Below are positions 34,332-44,053 of a DNA stretch of 48,917 nucleotides, piece after piece. Position numbers and translations under genes: made by a program. Each line of letters begins with the position of its first letter. Position 1 is the stretch's first letter. The notes under the pieces are model-generated. The model saw only the letters and a program-made list of their open reading frames with translations. It searched no databases and had not been told where the DNA came from. Origin of the DNA: Pelagibacterales bacterium SAG-MED48 (GTDB taxonomy: Bacteria; Pseudomonadota; Alphaproteobacteria; Pelagibacterales; Pelagibacteraceae). The stretch spans positions 1 to 48,917 of the forward strand of contig JACWEP010000008.1 of the NCBI GenBank assembly GCA_014653375.1, given 5' to 3'.

Positions 34332-35105
34332 ATGAAAAAAAAGATTTATAATTTAATAGATAAAAAAAATAAATCTAAGATTGTGAGTTTAACTGCTTAT
34401 TCTAAAAATATAGCATCAATTTTAGATGATTTTTGTGATTTAATTTTAGTAGGTGATTCTCTTGGATCAGTTTTATATAACTACAAATCTACAAGAGCGG
34501 TTACTCTTAATGCAATGATTGAACATTCTAAAAGTGTGAGAATGGGCATTAAAAAAAGTTTAATGGTAGTAGATATGCCTCACAACACTTATAGAACTTC
34601 CAAAGAAGCATTAAAAAATGCTAAAAAAATTATTTCAAAAACTAAATGTGATGCAGTTAAATTAGAGGGAGGAAAAAAAATTTTTGAAATTGTTAAAACA
34701 TTGGTTAGAAATAATATTACTGTTATGGGACACTTGGGTGTTCTTCCGCAATCTGCAAAAAACTTTAAATTTAAAGGAAAAAAGATTTCAGAGCGCAATA
34801 AGATTTTAAATGAAGCTAAATTACTCGAGTCTGCAGGAGTTTTTTCAATGGTTTTAGAGTGTGTAGAAAGTAGTTTAGCAAAAAAAATTACTAAAAATAT
34901 TAATATTCCAACAATTGGTATTGGCGCTTCAAACAATTGTGATGGTCAGGTTTTAGTCACAGATGATTTAATCGGCCTTAATCCAATAAATGTTAGGTTT
35001 GTTAAGAAATATTCTAATATTAGAAATGAAATTATTAAAGCAGTTAGAAATTACTCAAGAGAAGTAAAAAATAAAAAATTTCCTTTAAAGAAACATTCCT
35101 ATTAA
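34332..35105 (+). CDS. panB: 3-methyl-2-oxobutanoate hydroxymethyltransferase
   Basis: This 257-residue barrel makes ketopantoate from 2-oxoisovalerate using methylenetetrahydrofolate, the first step toward pantothenate. The motif ILVGDSLGSVL with D42 and S43 binds metal and substrate. KLEGG, MGHLGVLPQS and IPTIGIGASNNCDGQVLV are typical. The frame extends six codons upstream into gloA, but the ATG four bases after the gloA stop gives the natural MKKKIYNL start. No panC or panD is nearby. The stop directly abuts the stop of the convergent TerC-family gene. Confidence 0.92.
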   Translation: MKKKIYNLIDKKNKSKIVSLTAYSKNIASILDDFCDLILVGDSLGSVLYNYKSTRAVTLNAMIEHSKSVRMGIKKSLMVVDMPHNTYRTSKEALKNAKKIISKTKCDAVKLEGGKKIFEIVKTLVRNNITVMGHLGVLPQSAKNFKFKGKKISERNKILNEAKLLESAGVFSMVLECVESSLAKKITKNINIPTIGIGASNNCDGQVLVTDDLIGLNPINVRFVKKYSNIRNEIIKAVRNYSREVKNKKFPLKKHSY

Positions 35106-35720
35106 CTAAAAATATTTAATAAATTCTTCGTTTATTTTAAGTATCTCCAAATCAACCAATCCACCTATGATTAATTGTAGACCAACAATCAATATAAATA
35201 CTAAGCCAACATAAGCGATCCAGATATGTTTTTGGATGTAATTTGCCATATATGTAGCAAGAGCTCCTGTTAAAACAACAGATAAAACAAGACCAAAAAT
35301 CATAAATCCAAAGTATCCTTTGGCAGCACCCACTACGCCGATTACATTGTCAAAACTAATTGTAATATCTGCAAACAAAACTTTGTATATACTCTGTATA
35401 TAAGATGGTTCTTTAGATTTTTTTGCTGGAGTTTTAGTTTTATTTTTCATCTCAACTAAATCTTTTCTTAAATCATTAACAATCCAAATTAGAAGTAAAC
35501 CACCTAAAATTTTTATGAAATAGAATTCAAAAAGATAAGTGGCAAATATTGCAAAAATAACTTTAAAGATGAGAGCACCAGCAACACCCCATAAAATTAT
35601 TTGTTTTCTATATTTTGGAACAAAGTTTGAAGCAATTAAGCCGATAATAATAGCGTTATCTGCTGCTAAAATTATATCTATAAAGATAATTTGGAGTAAT
35701 ATTATTGCTTCTTCGATCAA
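35106..35720 (-). CDS. TerC/YjbE-family integral membrane protein
   Basis: This 204-residue protein has about seven membrane spans. It carries the paired acidic motifs typical of TerC proteins, IDIILAADNAIIIG near the start and ADITISFDNVIGV in the second half. Those residues are thought to bind metal ions; YjbE-like members are linked to manganese export. A lysine-rich cytosolic loop (KNKTKTPAKKSKEP) separates the two halves. It follows the TPR gene after five bases on the same strand. Confidence 0.82.
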   Translation of the reverse strand: MIEEAIILLQIIFIDIILAADNAIIIGLIASNFVPKYRKQIILWGVAGALIFKVIFAIFATYLFEFYFIKILGGLLLIWIVNDLRKDLVEMKNKTKTPAKKSKEPSYIQSIYKVLFADITISFDNVIGVVGAAKGYFGFMIFGLVLSVVLTGALATYMANYIQKHIWIAYVGLVFILIVGLQLIIGGLVDLEILKINEEFIKYF

Positions 35721-35725
35721 GATTT

Positions 35726-36217
35726 CTAATATTTAGATTTTTTTGTTCCTGCTATTATTTTTTTTAACTCATCATACTCTTCACAGTCACAATTTTCTAA
35801 TATATTTAATCTTTCTTTTGCAAGATCAATTCTATTGGTGACAACATAAAGCTCACCTAGGTACTCGTTAATACCTATGTGATTAGGCTCTAAAGCTAAC
35901 CCTTGAAGATAATATTTTTCTCCAACCTCGTAATCACCAAGTTTTCTTGTCGTAAAGCCGAGATAATTTAGTGTATCTGCTTTGTTAGGTTTTTTTTCAT
36001 TAGATTTTATTAAAAGTGTCAAAGCTTTTTCATACCTTTTATTAGCTTTTTCAATTTTACCTTTTTTTTCATATTTTTTTGCAGATTTAATAATTGTAAC
36101 TGCTTTGTCATAATTAGATTTTACTTTACTAGAGTTATCATCGCTAGAACCCGCAGAATATGAATTTACAGTAAATAAAATAAATATAAAAAAAGTAAAA
36201 ATAGTTTTGGTTATCAT
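35726..36217 (-). CDS. Secreted or anchored TPR-repeat protein
   Basis: This 163-residue protein has a hydrophobic signal-like start (IFTFFIFILFTVNSYSA) followed by TPR helices, for example KKYEKKGKIEKANKRYEKALTLL and DTLNYLGFTTRKLGDYEVGEKYYLQGLALEPNH. It is likely periplasmic. It lies between pxpA (one-base overlap) and the TerC-family gene, all on the minus strand. The function is unknown. Confidence 0.72.
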   Translation of the reverse strand: MITKTIFTFFIFILFTVNSYSAGSSDDNSSKVKSNYDKAVTIIKSAKKYEKKGKIEKANKRYEKALTLLIKSNEKKPNKADTLNYLGFTTRKLGDYEVGEKYYLQGLALEPNHIGINEYLGELYVVTNRIDLAKERLNILENCDCEEYDELKKIIAGTKKSKY

Positions 36218-36990
36218 TAAATAAATTTCTCCATTAAGTTTAAAGGTTTTAGCTCAAGTTTATTTTCTATCAGGTTATCTTTAATTGACTTTGCTGTAGC
36301 TAATGAACTCTCATTATCTCCATGTATGCATACAGAGTCTATTTCACAAGGTATTTGCTTACCACTGTGGCAATTAAGCGACTGATTTTTTACCATACTT
36401 AATACATGTTTTTTTGCTTGTTCTGGATCAGTTATTAAAGCGTGTGGCTTTTTTCTAGAAACTAAATTACCATCATCTTCATAGTTTCTGTCAGCAAAAA
36501 TTTCACAAGCAATTTTCATATTTAATTTTTTTGCAGCTTTCTCCATTTTTGACCCTGTTGGCACTAAATATATCAAGTCTTTGCTAATTTCATTTATAGA
36601 TTTTGCCAAAGTAGTTGCTAACTCAATATCTTCACAGGCCATATTATTCAAGGCACCATGAGGCTTGATATGGGTAACGGTCTCGCCATGTTCACTAGCA
36701 ATTTTTTGTAAAATATCGTATTGATCAATAATTAATTTTCTAACTTCACTTGAAGAAAGATTAATTCTTGTTCTTCCAAAATTCTCAGGATCATTAAAAG
36801 ATGGATGAGCACCAATACTAACGTTATTTTTTTTTGATATTTGAACTACCTGATTCATAGATTCATTGTCACCGGCATGGAATCCACAAGCAACATTAGC
36901 TGAATTTACTATCTGAAGTAAATCTGGATCATTCTTATTAGAATGATGTTTAGATTTTTCTCCTAAATCACAATTGATATTAATTTCCAT
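36217..36990 (-). CDS. pxpA: 5-oxoprolinase subunit A (LamB/YcsF family)
   Basis: This 257-residue protein opens with INCDLGEKSKHH and carries NVACGFHAGDNESMNQ, VSIGAHPSFNDPENFGR, HIKPHGALNN and CIHGDNESS, all LamB/YcsF marks. With PxpB and PxpC it hydrolyses 5-oxoproline to glutamate using ATP. The ATG at 36990 is chosen because the longer frame (to 37020) overlaps the start of pxpB and adds residues before the conserved beginning. It is divergent from pxpB with a 28-base gap. Confidence 0.93.
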   Translation of the reverse strand: MEININCDLGEKSKHHSNKNDPDLLQIVNSANVACGFHAGDNESMNQVVQISKKNNVSIGAHPSFNDPENFGRTRINLSSSEVRKLIIDQYDILQKIASEHGETVTHIKPHGALNNMACEDIELATTLAKSINEISKDLIYLVPTGSKMEKAAKKLNMKIACEIFADRNYEDDGNLVSRKKPHALITDPEQAKKHVLSMVKNQSLNCHSGKQIPCEIDSVCIHGDNESSLATAKSIKDNLIENKLELKPLNLMEKFI

Positions 36991-37018
36991 AGTCTTTATT
37001 GTTGAAGTATAACATGGC

Positions 37019-37693
37019 ATGATAAAAAATATATCAAATCTTGGTGACGCAGCTCTTTACTGTGATTTTGGTATTGAAGTAAACAGAAATATTAATTCTG
37101 AAGTAATAAAATATTTCAAAGCTATCAAAGAAAAAAATATTGAAGGAATTAACAATTTAACACCTTCGTATAATAAATTAATTATATCTTTTGACTTAAG
37201 TGTAACGAATTATGGCGAGATTAAAGACAAAATTGAAAAACTTAATATCAATGAAGTACCAAATAATTCAAATAAGAAATTAGAAATTCCAGTTTGTTGT
37301 GATACTTCATTTTCTTTAGACATTGAAAGATTAGAAAAGAAATTAAATTCAAGTAAACAAAAAATTTTAGAAAATTTTTTTAATAAAGAATATTTCTGTT
37401 ACATGACAGGTTTTATTGCTGGAATGCCTTTTTTGGGTGATTTAGATAAAAATATGAGAGCTCAAAGATTGGAAACTCCAAGAGTAAAAGTTCCTAAGGG
37501 ATCAGTCGGATTGACAGAGCAATTTGCTAATATTTATACCTTTGAAAGTCCTGGGGGCTGGAACATAATTGGCAATACGCCTTTGGTTGTATTTGACAGC
37601 ACAAAAGAAAAAGAACCAAATTTAATTAATCCTGGAGATACAGTTATCTTTAAGCCCATAACATTAGATGAATATAAAAATTACAATGAATAA
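37019..37693 (+). CDS. pxpB: 5-oxoprolinase subunit B (KipI family)
   Basis: This 224-residue protein belongs to the allophanate hydrolase subunit 1 family: IPVCCDTSFSLDIERL, MTGFIAGMPFLGDL, RLETPRVKVPKGSVGLTEQFANIY and ESPGGWNIIGNTPL are all typical. It forms a complex with PxpC for 5-oxoproline cleavage. The gene overlaps the pxpC start and is divergent from pxpA, so the three subunits come from two transcripts. Confidence 0.92.
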   Translation: MIKNISNLGDAALYCDFGIEVNRNINSEVIKYFKAIKEKNIEGINNLTPSYNKLIISFDLSVTNYGEIKDKIEKLNINEVPNNSNKKLEIPVCCDTSFSLDIERLEKKLNSSKQKILENFFNKEYFCYMTGFIAGMPFLGDLDKNMRAQRLETPRVKVPKGSVGLTEQFANIYTFESPGGWNIIGNTPLVVFDSTKEKEPNLINPGDTVIFKPITLDEYKNYNE

Positions 37694-38630
37694 GGATTAT
37701 TTTGAAATAATAAGAGCTGGAATTAATACAACATTCCAAGATCTTGGAAGAAAAAATTTATATCATATTGGTATTCCTTTCAGTGGAGCTATGGATAATA
37801 GAAATTTCTTATTGGCGAACAAGCTAGTAGGTAACAAGCTTGATTTACCTGTTATGGAGTTTGCATACCAAGGACCTTTATTAAAGTTTAATGGTAATAA
37901 GATTAATATTGTTATCACTGGAGATGTTATTTTTAAAATTAGAAAAAAAAATAATGAAATTGAAGGAAATTGTTATGAGACTTATGAATTAGAGCAAGGA
38001 GATGAGATCGATATCTTATCAACAAATAAATCTGTGTATGGATACTTAGCCATTAGTGGAGAATTTGATTTAAAATTTCAATGGGGAAGTTGTTCGGTAA
38101 ATATAAAGGCTAATATAGGCTCCAATGAAGGTAAAAAATTAAATAATGGTCAAAAAATAGATATTTCTAAAATTAATCCAAATCTAGAAAAGAAGAAATT
38201 AAATTATTTTAATTCAAAGATAGAAAACATAAGAGTTATCAAAGGAACTAATTTTGATTATTTTTCAGAGGAAGGAAAAAATAATTTTTTTGAAAAAGAG
38301 TTTATTGTTTCAAAATTGTCTGATCGAATGGGTATGAGATTAGAAGGACCGAAAATTGAAAACATAGTAAATACCAATATAAAATCTGAAGGTTTATTAA
38401 AAGGAGTTATTCAAGTTCCTGGCGATGGTAATCCAATTATTATGATGTCGGACCATGGAACCATAGGGGGTTATCCAAAATTTGGGGTTGTGGTAAGTGC
38501 TGATTATGACAGATTAGTTCAAATATCACCTGGTTCAAAACTAAAATTTAAAGAAATTGATTTATCTGATGCGGAAACTTTATTTAAGTTGTATGAGATG
38601 GAAACTCAAAATTTAATTTCTCAAATTTAA
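37686..38630 (+). CDS. pxpC: 5-oxoprolinase subunit C (KipA family)
   Basis: This 314-residue protein of the allophanate hydrolase subunit 2 family shows IRAGINTTFQDLGRKNLYHIGIP-type N-terminus, SGAMDNRNFLLAN, LSDRMGMRLEGP, GVIQVPGDGNPIIMMSDHGTIGGYPK and VVSADYDRLVQISPG. The ATG at 37686 overlaps the pxpB end by 8 bases; an upstream ATG at 37668 would add six residues. The stop is followed immediately (TAATG) by the transporter gene, so import or export and 5-oxoproline use may be linked. Confidence 0.92.
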   Translation: MNKDYFEIIRAGINTTFQDLGRKNLYHIGIPFSGAMDNRNFLLANKLVGNKLDLPVMEFAYQGPLLKFNGNKINIVITGDVIFKIRKKNNEIEGNCYETYELEQGDEIDILSTNKSVYGYLAISGEFDLKFQWGSCSVNIKANIGSNEGKKLNNGQKIDISKINPNLEKKKLNYFNSKIENIRVIKGTNFDYFSEEGKNNFFEKEFIVSKLSDRMGMRLEGPKIENIVNTNIKSEGLLKGVIQVPGDGNPIIMMSDHGTIGGYPKFGVVVSADYDRLVQISPGSKLKFKEIDLSDAETLFKLYEMETQNLISQI

Positions 38631-39508
38631 TGAATATAATTATAAAAATACCTGGTCCATTGTTGATATTTTTTGGTGCTTTAAGTTTGAGTTTTGGGGG
38701 TCTTATAGTTAAGTCTTTTGAAGGATCAACATTATGGCAAATTTTATTTTGGAGATCGTTATTTTTTTCACTAACTGTATTAGTTTTTTTAGTAATTAGT
38801 TATAAAAAGAAAACCTTTAAAGCGTTTAAAGACTCAGGTTTGCCAGGGTTTTTTGGTGGAATTGTCTTATCTTTTGGTTTTTGTGGGTATGTGTTTGCGA
38901 TGTACAATACTACAGTTGCCAATACAAATTTTATTATATCATTACAAATTTTATTTTTGGCAGTATTTGGATACTTCTTTTTAAAAGAAAAAATTTCAGC
39001 AATTACATTAACCTCAATTATTTTAGCTATGACAGGCGTTTTATTGATGGTGGGTAATTCTTTAACACCAGGTGAGTTATCTGGAAATCTTGCAGCTTTT
39101 ACTATGCCCATAACATTTGCTGTTTTAATTATAATAGTTAGAAAATTTCCAACCGTTGATATGGTTCCAGCACAATTTGTGGCAGGCTTATGTTCATGCT
39201 TGATTGGATTTTTATTATCAACAAAAATAATGATTTCTCCTCATGATATATTTTTAGGTTTTGTAGCTGGTTGTTTTCAGGTTGGTTTAGGATTTATATT
39301 CATTACAACAGGTGCACGCACAACACCCTCTGCAATGGTAGGAATAATTATGCTTTCAGAATCTGTACTTGGTCCACTATGGGCATTTTTATTTGCAAGT
39401 GAAAGAGTACCTTTATTTACTATAATTGGAGGAGGAATAATACTTTTTGCAGTATTACTTCAATTTTATTATTTACTTTTTTCAAATAAAAAAAAAATTA
39501 GTAATTGA
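38630..39508 (+). CDS. EamA/DMT-family membrane transporter
   Basis: This 292-residue protein has about ten membrane spans arranged as two EamA halves (ILFWRSLFFSLTVLVFL and MVPAQFVAGLCS; SESVLGPLWAFLFASERVPLFT is the classic second-half signature). DMT proteins move metabolites such as amino acids or nucleotide sugars, often out of the cell. It overlaps pxpC by one base and is likely co-transcribed with pxpBC. The substrate is unknown. Confidence 0.85.
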   Translation: MNIIIKIPGPLLIFFGALSLSFGGLIVKSFEGSTLWQILFWRSLFFSLTVLVFLVISYKKKTFKAFKDSGLPGFFGGIVLSFGFCGYVFAMYNTTVANTNFIISLQILFLAVFGYFFLKEKISAITLTSIILAMTGVLLMVGNSLTPGELSGNLAAFTMPITFAVLIIIVRKFPTVDMVPAQFVAGLCSCLIGFLLSTKIMISPHDIFLGFVAGCFQVGLGFIFITTGARTTPSAMVGIIMLSESVLGPLWAFLFASERVPLFTIIGGGIILFAVLLQFYYLLFSNKKKISN

Positions 39509-39533
39509 CTTATATAGTCAGTTAATAGATTAT
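39505..39533 (+). promoter_or_regulatory. Promoter of the gcv operon with a palindrome at the -35 region
   Basis: TTGACT (39505-39510) and GATTAT (39528-39533) lie 17 bases apart, placing the start near 39540, just at the first riboswitch helix. TGACT-TATAT-AGTCA (39506-39520) forms an inverted repeat over the -35 and spacer. It could be a repressor site or chance. Confidence 0.5.
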
Positions 39534-39540
39534 TCATTTA

Positions 39541-39686
39541 CGGGAGAGACTACAAACTTATTGTAGCGCCGAAGGAGCAACCACCCAGGAATCTCTCAGG
39601 CAAAAAGGACCGTAACGTATTAACTCTGGAAAGAGATTAAGTTCTCGCCGAAGGAGCAAAACTCTCAGGCAAATATACAGATGGGT
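39541..39686 (+). ncRNA. Tandem glycine riboswitch (two aptamers) upstream of gcvT
   Basis: Aptamer 1 runs from GGGAGAGAC (39542) through GCGCCGAAGGAGCAA and CTCTCAGGCAAAAAGGAC to about 39612. Aptamer 2 runs from CTCTGG (39624) through CGCCGAAGGAGCAA and CTCTCAGGCAAATATACAG to about 39685. Both keep the conserved glycine-binding core. It ends about 15 bases before the gcvT ATG, so the expression platform overlaps or controls the RBS region. Glycine binding is expected to switch on the cleavage operon. Confidence 0.96.
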
Positions 39687-39699
39687 ATAATGAGTTAAT

Positions 39700-40803
39700 A
39701 TGGAAATAAAAAAAACATCACTTTATCAATTACACCAAAATAGTAATGCTAAATTTGTAGAATTTGCAGGCTATGAAATGCCTATTCAATATGATCGAGG
39801 CATAATTGAAGAACATAAATTTACAAGAAAGTATTCTGGAGTCTTTGATGTATCTCATATGGGTCAATTATTTATTTATGGAGATGAGAATTTAACAAAA
39901 GATTTAGAAAAAATTTTCCCTGTAGATTTAAAAAATTTAGAATTAAATTCTTCTAAATATAGTTTTTTAATGAACAATGAAGCTGGAATTTATGATGATT
40001 TAATTATTACAAAAATAGAAGGAGGATTTATCATTATTTTAAATGCGGCCTGTAAAGATAATGATCATAAAATCTTAAGTAAATTACTTTCAAACAAGTA
40101 CGATATGAGTTTAGATGAATCACGTTCTTTAATTGCCATTCAAGGACCTAAGTCAGTACAAATTCTTAATAATACAATCAAAGGTGTTAAGAACCTTAAT
40201 TTTATGACTGGAAACTGGTTTTTATATAAAGAGAAAAAAATATTTATAACAAGGTCTGGATATACAGGGGAAGATGGTTTTGAGATTTCAATTGAAAATC
40301 ATTTAGTTGAGGACTTTACAAAAGAACTCCTAGAAAAAGGTGCAAAACTAATAGGTTTAGGCGCAAGAGATACCTTAAGATTGGAAGCTGGATTGTGTTT
40401 ATATGGACATGAGCTAGATATTAATAAAACACCAATAGAAGCAAATCTTAAGTGGGCAATATCAAAACAGAGAATTGAAAATAGTTATTTTATAGCATCA
40501 GATGTAATAAAAAATCAAATAAAAGAAGGTGTCAAAAAAACAAGAGTTGGCATTAAACCAGAAGGCAGGATTATTGCTCGTGAAAAAACAAAAATTTTTA
40601 ACGAAAACGATTTGTTGATCGGTGAAGTTACCAGCGGAACATTTGGACCAAGTGTAAATGGCCCTATAGCGATGGGATATGTCGAGCAAGAATTTTCTAA
40701 AAAAGATACAAAAGTTTTTCTTGAAGTAAGAGGAAAAAAACATCCAGCTAATATATGTGGATTACCATTTTATAAAAAAAGTTATGTGAAAGGAGTAAGC
40801 TAA
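39700..40803 (+). CDS. gcvT: Aminomethyltransferase, glycine cleavage T protein
   Basis: This 367-residue tetrahydrofolate-dependent enzyme takes the methylene group from aminomethyl-lipoyl GcvH, forming methylene-THF and ammonia. It shows [46 protein letters not shown] and [19 protein letters not shown], all GcvT hallmarks. It is the first gene of gcvT-gcvH-gcvP under a glycine riboswitch. Its stop overlaps the gcvH start by one base (TAATG). Confidence 0.96.
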   Translation: MEIKKTSLYQLHQNSNAKFVEFAGYEMPIQYDRGIIEEHKFTRKYSGVFDVSHMGQLFIYGDENLTKDLEKIFPVDLKNLELNSSKYSFLMNNEAGIYDDLIITKIEGGFIIILNAACKDNDHKILSKLLSNKYDMSLDESRSLIAIQGPKSVQILNNTIKGVKNLNFMTGNWFLYKEKKIFITRSGYTGEDGFEISIENHLVEDFTKELLEKGAKLIGLGARDTLRLEAGLCLYGHELDINKTPIEANLKWAISKQRIENSYFIASDVIKNQIKEGVKKTRVGIKPEGRIIAREKTKIFNENDLLIGEVTSGTFGPSVNGPIAMGYVEQEFSKKDTKVFLEVRGKKHPANICGLPFYKKSYVKGVS

Positions 40804-41183
40804 TGAGTGAAGTTAAGTATTCAAAAGAGCATGAGTGGATTAAAGTTGAAGGAGATATTGGAACAATAGGAATTACTCAACATGCAACGGAAATGTTGGG
40901 TGATATAGTATTTGTTGAATTGCCAGATGTTGGTTCATCAGTTGAAAAAGATGGTAATGCTGGTGTGGTAGAATCCACTAAAGCAGCAAGCGATGTTTAC
41001 ACCCCAATATCTGGAGAAGTTATGGAAAATAATCAAGCTATTGTTGATGATCCAGGAAAAATTAATTCTGATCCAGAAAATGAAGCGTGGTTTTTTAAGT
41101 TAAAAATTAAAGATAAAGCTGAGATGGATTCATTGATGAATAAAGAAGAATACGAAAAATTTTCAAAAGAAAGTGGTAGTTAA
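40803..41183 (+). CDS. gcvH: Glycine cleavage H protein, lipoyl carrier
   Basis: This 126-residue carrier has the lipoylation lysine K60 in [14 protein letters not shown]. The hammerhead fold sequence [20 protein letters not shown] and VNSDPE-like [14 protein letters not shown] are standard. It shuttles the aminomethyl group from GcvP to GcvT and electrons to lipoamide dehydrogenase. It is encoded between gcvT and gcvP with no gaps. Confidence 0.97.
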   Translation: MSEVKYSKEHEWIKVEGDIGTIGITQHATEMLGDIVFVELPDVGSSVEKDGNAGVVESTKAASDVYTPISGEVMENNQAIVDDPGKINSDPENEAWFFKLKIKDKAEMDSLMNKEEYEKFSKESGS

Positions 41184-44042
41184 ATGTTAAAAAATGCTCA
41201 AAAAGATTTTATCCAAAGACATATAGGCCCCTCTGAAGAGGAACAAAAAGTAATGCTTGAAGAGTTAGGATTTAAAGATTTAGATGAGTTAATTGAAAAT
41301 ACAGTACCAGAAAAAATTCTATTTAAAGACAAATTAGATATAGGAGACCCTAATTCTGAGTACAAAGCACTTAGAAAATTAAAAGATATTTCAAAAAAAA
41401 ATAAAGTTTATTCAAGTTTCATAGGAATGGGATATTACGGAACATACACTCCATATGTAATACTAAGAAATATATTAGAGAACCCAGGATGGTATACGTC
41501 TTATACACCATACCAACCAGAAGTAGCTCAAGGAAGACTCGAGATGTTGTTAAATTTTCAACAAATGATAATTGATTTCACAGGCATGGATATTGCTAAT
41601 GCTTCTTTGTTAGATGAAGGCACTGCAGCAGCTGAAGCTATGGGTTTGAGTTATAGGGTTTCAAAATCAGAGACAAAGAAAGTGTTTATTTCAAAAAACT
41701 GTCATCCACAAACTATTGAAGTTGTTAAAACAAGAGCTGAACCTTTAGGGTTAGAAATTATAGTTGGAGATGAAGATGTAGATATTAAAGAGGATATTAT
41801 TTGTGGAATTATTCAATATCCAGGCACATTAGGAGATATTAAAGATCCTAGTGAAGCTATAAGTAAAATCCATAAACAGAGTGGTAAAGCAGTATTAGTT
41901 TGTGATTTATTAGCTTTAGCAAAATTAAAAACACCAGCAGAATTAGGAGCAGATATTGCGGTAGGAAGCTCCCAAAGATTTGGAATCCCTATGGGATATG
42001 GTGGTCCACATGCAGCATTTTTTGCAACTAAAGACGAATATAAAAGATCAATGCCTGGAAGAATAGTAGGTGTATCAGTAGATCGACATGGGAAAAAAGC
42101 TTATCGATTAGCCCTGCAAACAAGGGAGCAACACATCAGAAGAGATAAAGCTACTAGCAATATTTGTACAGCACAAGCCTTACTAGCAATAGTCTCTGCG
42201 GCTTATGCGGTTTATCATGGTCCAAAAGGAATTAAGAAAATCTCAGAAAGTGTTTCACAATTAACCAAAAACTTTGCTGATAAATTAAAACAATCTGGGT
42301 ATGAACTTTATTCAGATTATTTTTTTGATACTGTAACTGTAAAAACTTTTGATAAGACAGATAAGATCTATAAAAATGCGCTAGATCAAGGAGTTAATAT
42401 AAGAAAAGTAAACTCTGAAATGTTAGCAGTTTCTTTTGATGAGAGAAAAAATCTTTATCGAGCAAATCAGCTATTAAAAATTTTTAATTGTTCTGAAACA
42501 ATAAAAGAAACGATGAATGAAAGTTTATCCAATATACCAAAAAATCTCTTAAGAACCTCAACTTATTTAGATCATCCTGTTTTTAACAATTATCATTCTG
42601 AAACAGAAATGCTTCGATATTTAAAAAGATTAGAAGACTCAGATATAGCATTAAATAGATCTATGATTGCTTTAGGCTCATGTACAATGAAGTTAAATGC
42701 TGTTGCTGAAATGATACCAGTGACATGGAAAGAATTTTCTCAACCACATCCTTTTTCTCCAGTTGAACAAATGGATGGTTATAGAGAATTATTTACAGAT
42801 TTAAAAAATTGGCTTAGATCAATTACTGGTTTTTCAGGTGTATCATTACAACCAAATGCAGGAGCTCAAGGTGAATTTGCTGGCTTGATGGTTATACGTA
42901 AATTTCATGAAAAGAATGATGAAACTAATCGAAATGTTTGTTTAATACCAAGTTCAGCACATGGTACAAATCCTGCAAGTGCACAAATGGTTGGTATGAA
43001 AGTTGTTGTTGTTAAATGTGACCAACATGGAAATGTAGATTTTGAAGATTTAAAGAAAAAAGCTGAAGAACATTCTAATAACTTAGCTGCTTTAATGGTT
43101 ACTTATCCTTCAACACACGGTGTATTCGAAGAAAAAATAACTGATATTTGTGAGCTTATTCATAATCATGGTGGACAAGTTTATATGGATGGAGCAAATT
43201 TAAATGCATTGGTAGGAATTGCTAAACCTGGAAAATTTGGCCCAGATGTTTGTCATATAAATTTACACAAAACATTTTGCATACCACACGGTGGTGGCGG
43301 TCCAGGTATGGGACCAATAGCATGTAAAAAACACTTAGAAGTTTTTTTACCAAAACATTCTGTTATTAAAGATTGCGGACCTGCAACAGGAATAGGTGCT
43401 GTTTCTGCTGCACCTTGGGGAAGCTCAAGCATTTTGTCAATTTCATGGATGTATATTAAGATGATGGGATCTGAAGGATTAAAAAAAGCATCACAAGTTG
43501 CAATATTAAACGCAAATTATATTGCTCATAAATTAAAAGACTCATTTCCAATTCTATATAAGGGAAAAAGTGGAAATGTAGCTCACGAATGTATTATAGA
43601 TATTAGAAATATTAAGTCAGAAACTGGCATAACAGAGGAAGATATAGCTAAAAGATTAATAGATTTTGGCTATCATGCACCAACCATGTCATGGCCAGTT
43701 GCAGGTACGATGATGATTGAGCCAACAGAAAGTGAAAGTTTGAGTGAAATTAATCGATTTTGTTCAACACTTCAAAAAATTAAACAAGAAATAGATAAAA
43801 TTCATTCTGGGATCTACGATAAATTAGATAATCCACTTAAGAATGCGCCACATACACACCTTGAATTAACTTCTAACAAATGGGATCATAAATACGAAAG
43901 AGAAGAAGCAGCTTATCCATCTGAATTTTTAAAGCTAGCCAAATATTGGCCACCAGTTGGTAGAGTAGATAATGTTTATGGTGATAAAAACTTATTTTGT
44001 ACATGCCCATCGATGGATGAGTATGAAGATACTGCTGCATAA
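41184..44042 (+). CDS. gcvP: Glycine dehydrogenase (decarboxylating), P protein, single-chain
   Basis: This 952-residue PLP enzyme decarboxylates glycine and loads the H protein. The pyridoxal lysine is K696 in INLHKTFCIPHGGGGPG. QRHIGPS at the N-terminus, TYPSTHGVFE and PHPFSPVEQ are typical. The one-chain form is a fusion of the two-subunit type. Its start follows gcvH directly, and the gap to the next gene is only 11 bases, so readthrough into the flavoprotein cluster is possible. Confidence 0.97.
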   Translation: MLKNAQKDFIQRHIGPSEEEQKVMLEELGFKDLDELIENTVPEKILFKDKLDIGDPNSEYKALRKLKDISKKNKVYSSFIGMGYYGTYTPYVILRNILENPGWYTSYTPYQPEVAQGRLEMLLNFQQMIIDFTGMDIANASLLDEGTAAAEAMGLSYRVSKSETKKVFISKNCHPQTIEVVKTRAEPLGLEIIVGDEDVDIKEDIICGIIQYPGTLGDIKDPSEAISKIHKQSGKAVLVCDLLALAKLKTPAELGADIAVGSSQRFGIPMGYGGPHAAFFATKDEYKRSMPGRIVGVSVDRHGKKAYRLALQTREQHIRRDKATSNICTAQALLAIVSAAYAVYHGPKGIKKISESVSQLTKNFADKLKQSGYELYSDYFFDTVTVKTFDKTDKIYKNALDQGVNIRKVNSEMLAVSFDERKNLYRANQLLKIFNCSETIKETMNESLSNIPKNLLRTSTYLDHPVFNNYHSETEMLRYLKRLEDSDIALNRSMIALGSCTMKLNAVAEMIPVTWKEFSQPHPFSPVEQMDGYRELFTDLKNWLRSITGFSGVSLQPNAGAQGEFAGLMVIRKFHEKNDETNRNVCLIPSSAHGTNPASAQMVGMKVVVVKCDQHGNVDFEDLKKKAEEHSNNLAALMVTYPSTHGVFEEKITDICELIHNHGGQVYMDGANLNALVGIAKPGKFGPDVCHINLHKTFCIPHGGGGPGMGPIACKKHLEVFLPKHSVIKDCGPATGIGAVSAAPWGSSSILSISWMYIKMMGSEGLKKASQVAILNANYIAHKLKDSFPILYKGKSGNVAHECIIDIRNIKSETGITEEDIAKRLIDFGYHAPTMSWPVAGTMMIEPTESESLSEINRFCSTLQKIKQEIDKIHSGIYDKLDNPLKNAPHTHLELTSNKWDHKYEREEAAYPSEFLKLAKYWPPVGRVDNVYGDKNLFCTCPSMDEYEDTAA

Positions 44043-44053
44043 AAATTATTAAA

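Noticed and set aside
34589-34936. 115-residue minus-strand frame inside panB
   Set aside because: It lies wholly within a conserved gene on the other strand, and no start signal is visible.
38800-39111. 103-residue minus-strand frame inside the DMT transporter gene
   Set aside because: Shadow of a membrane-protein gene; no independent support.
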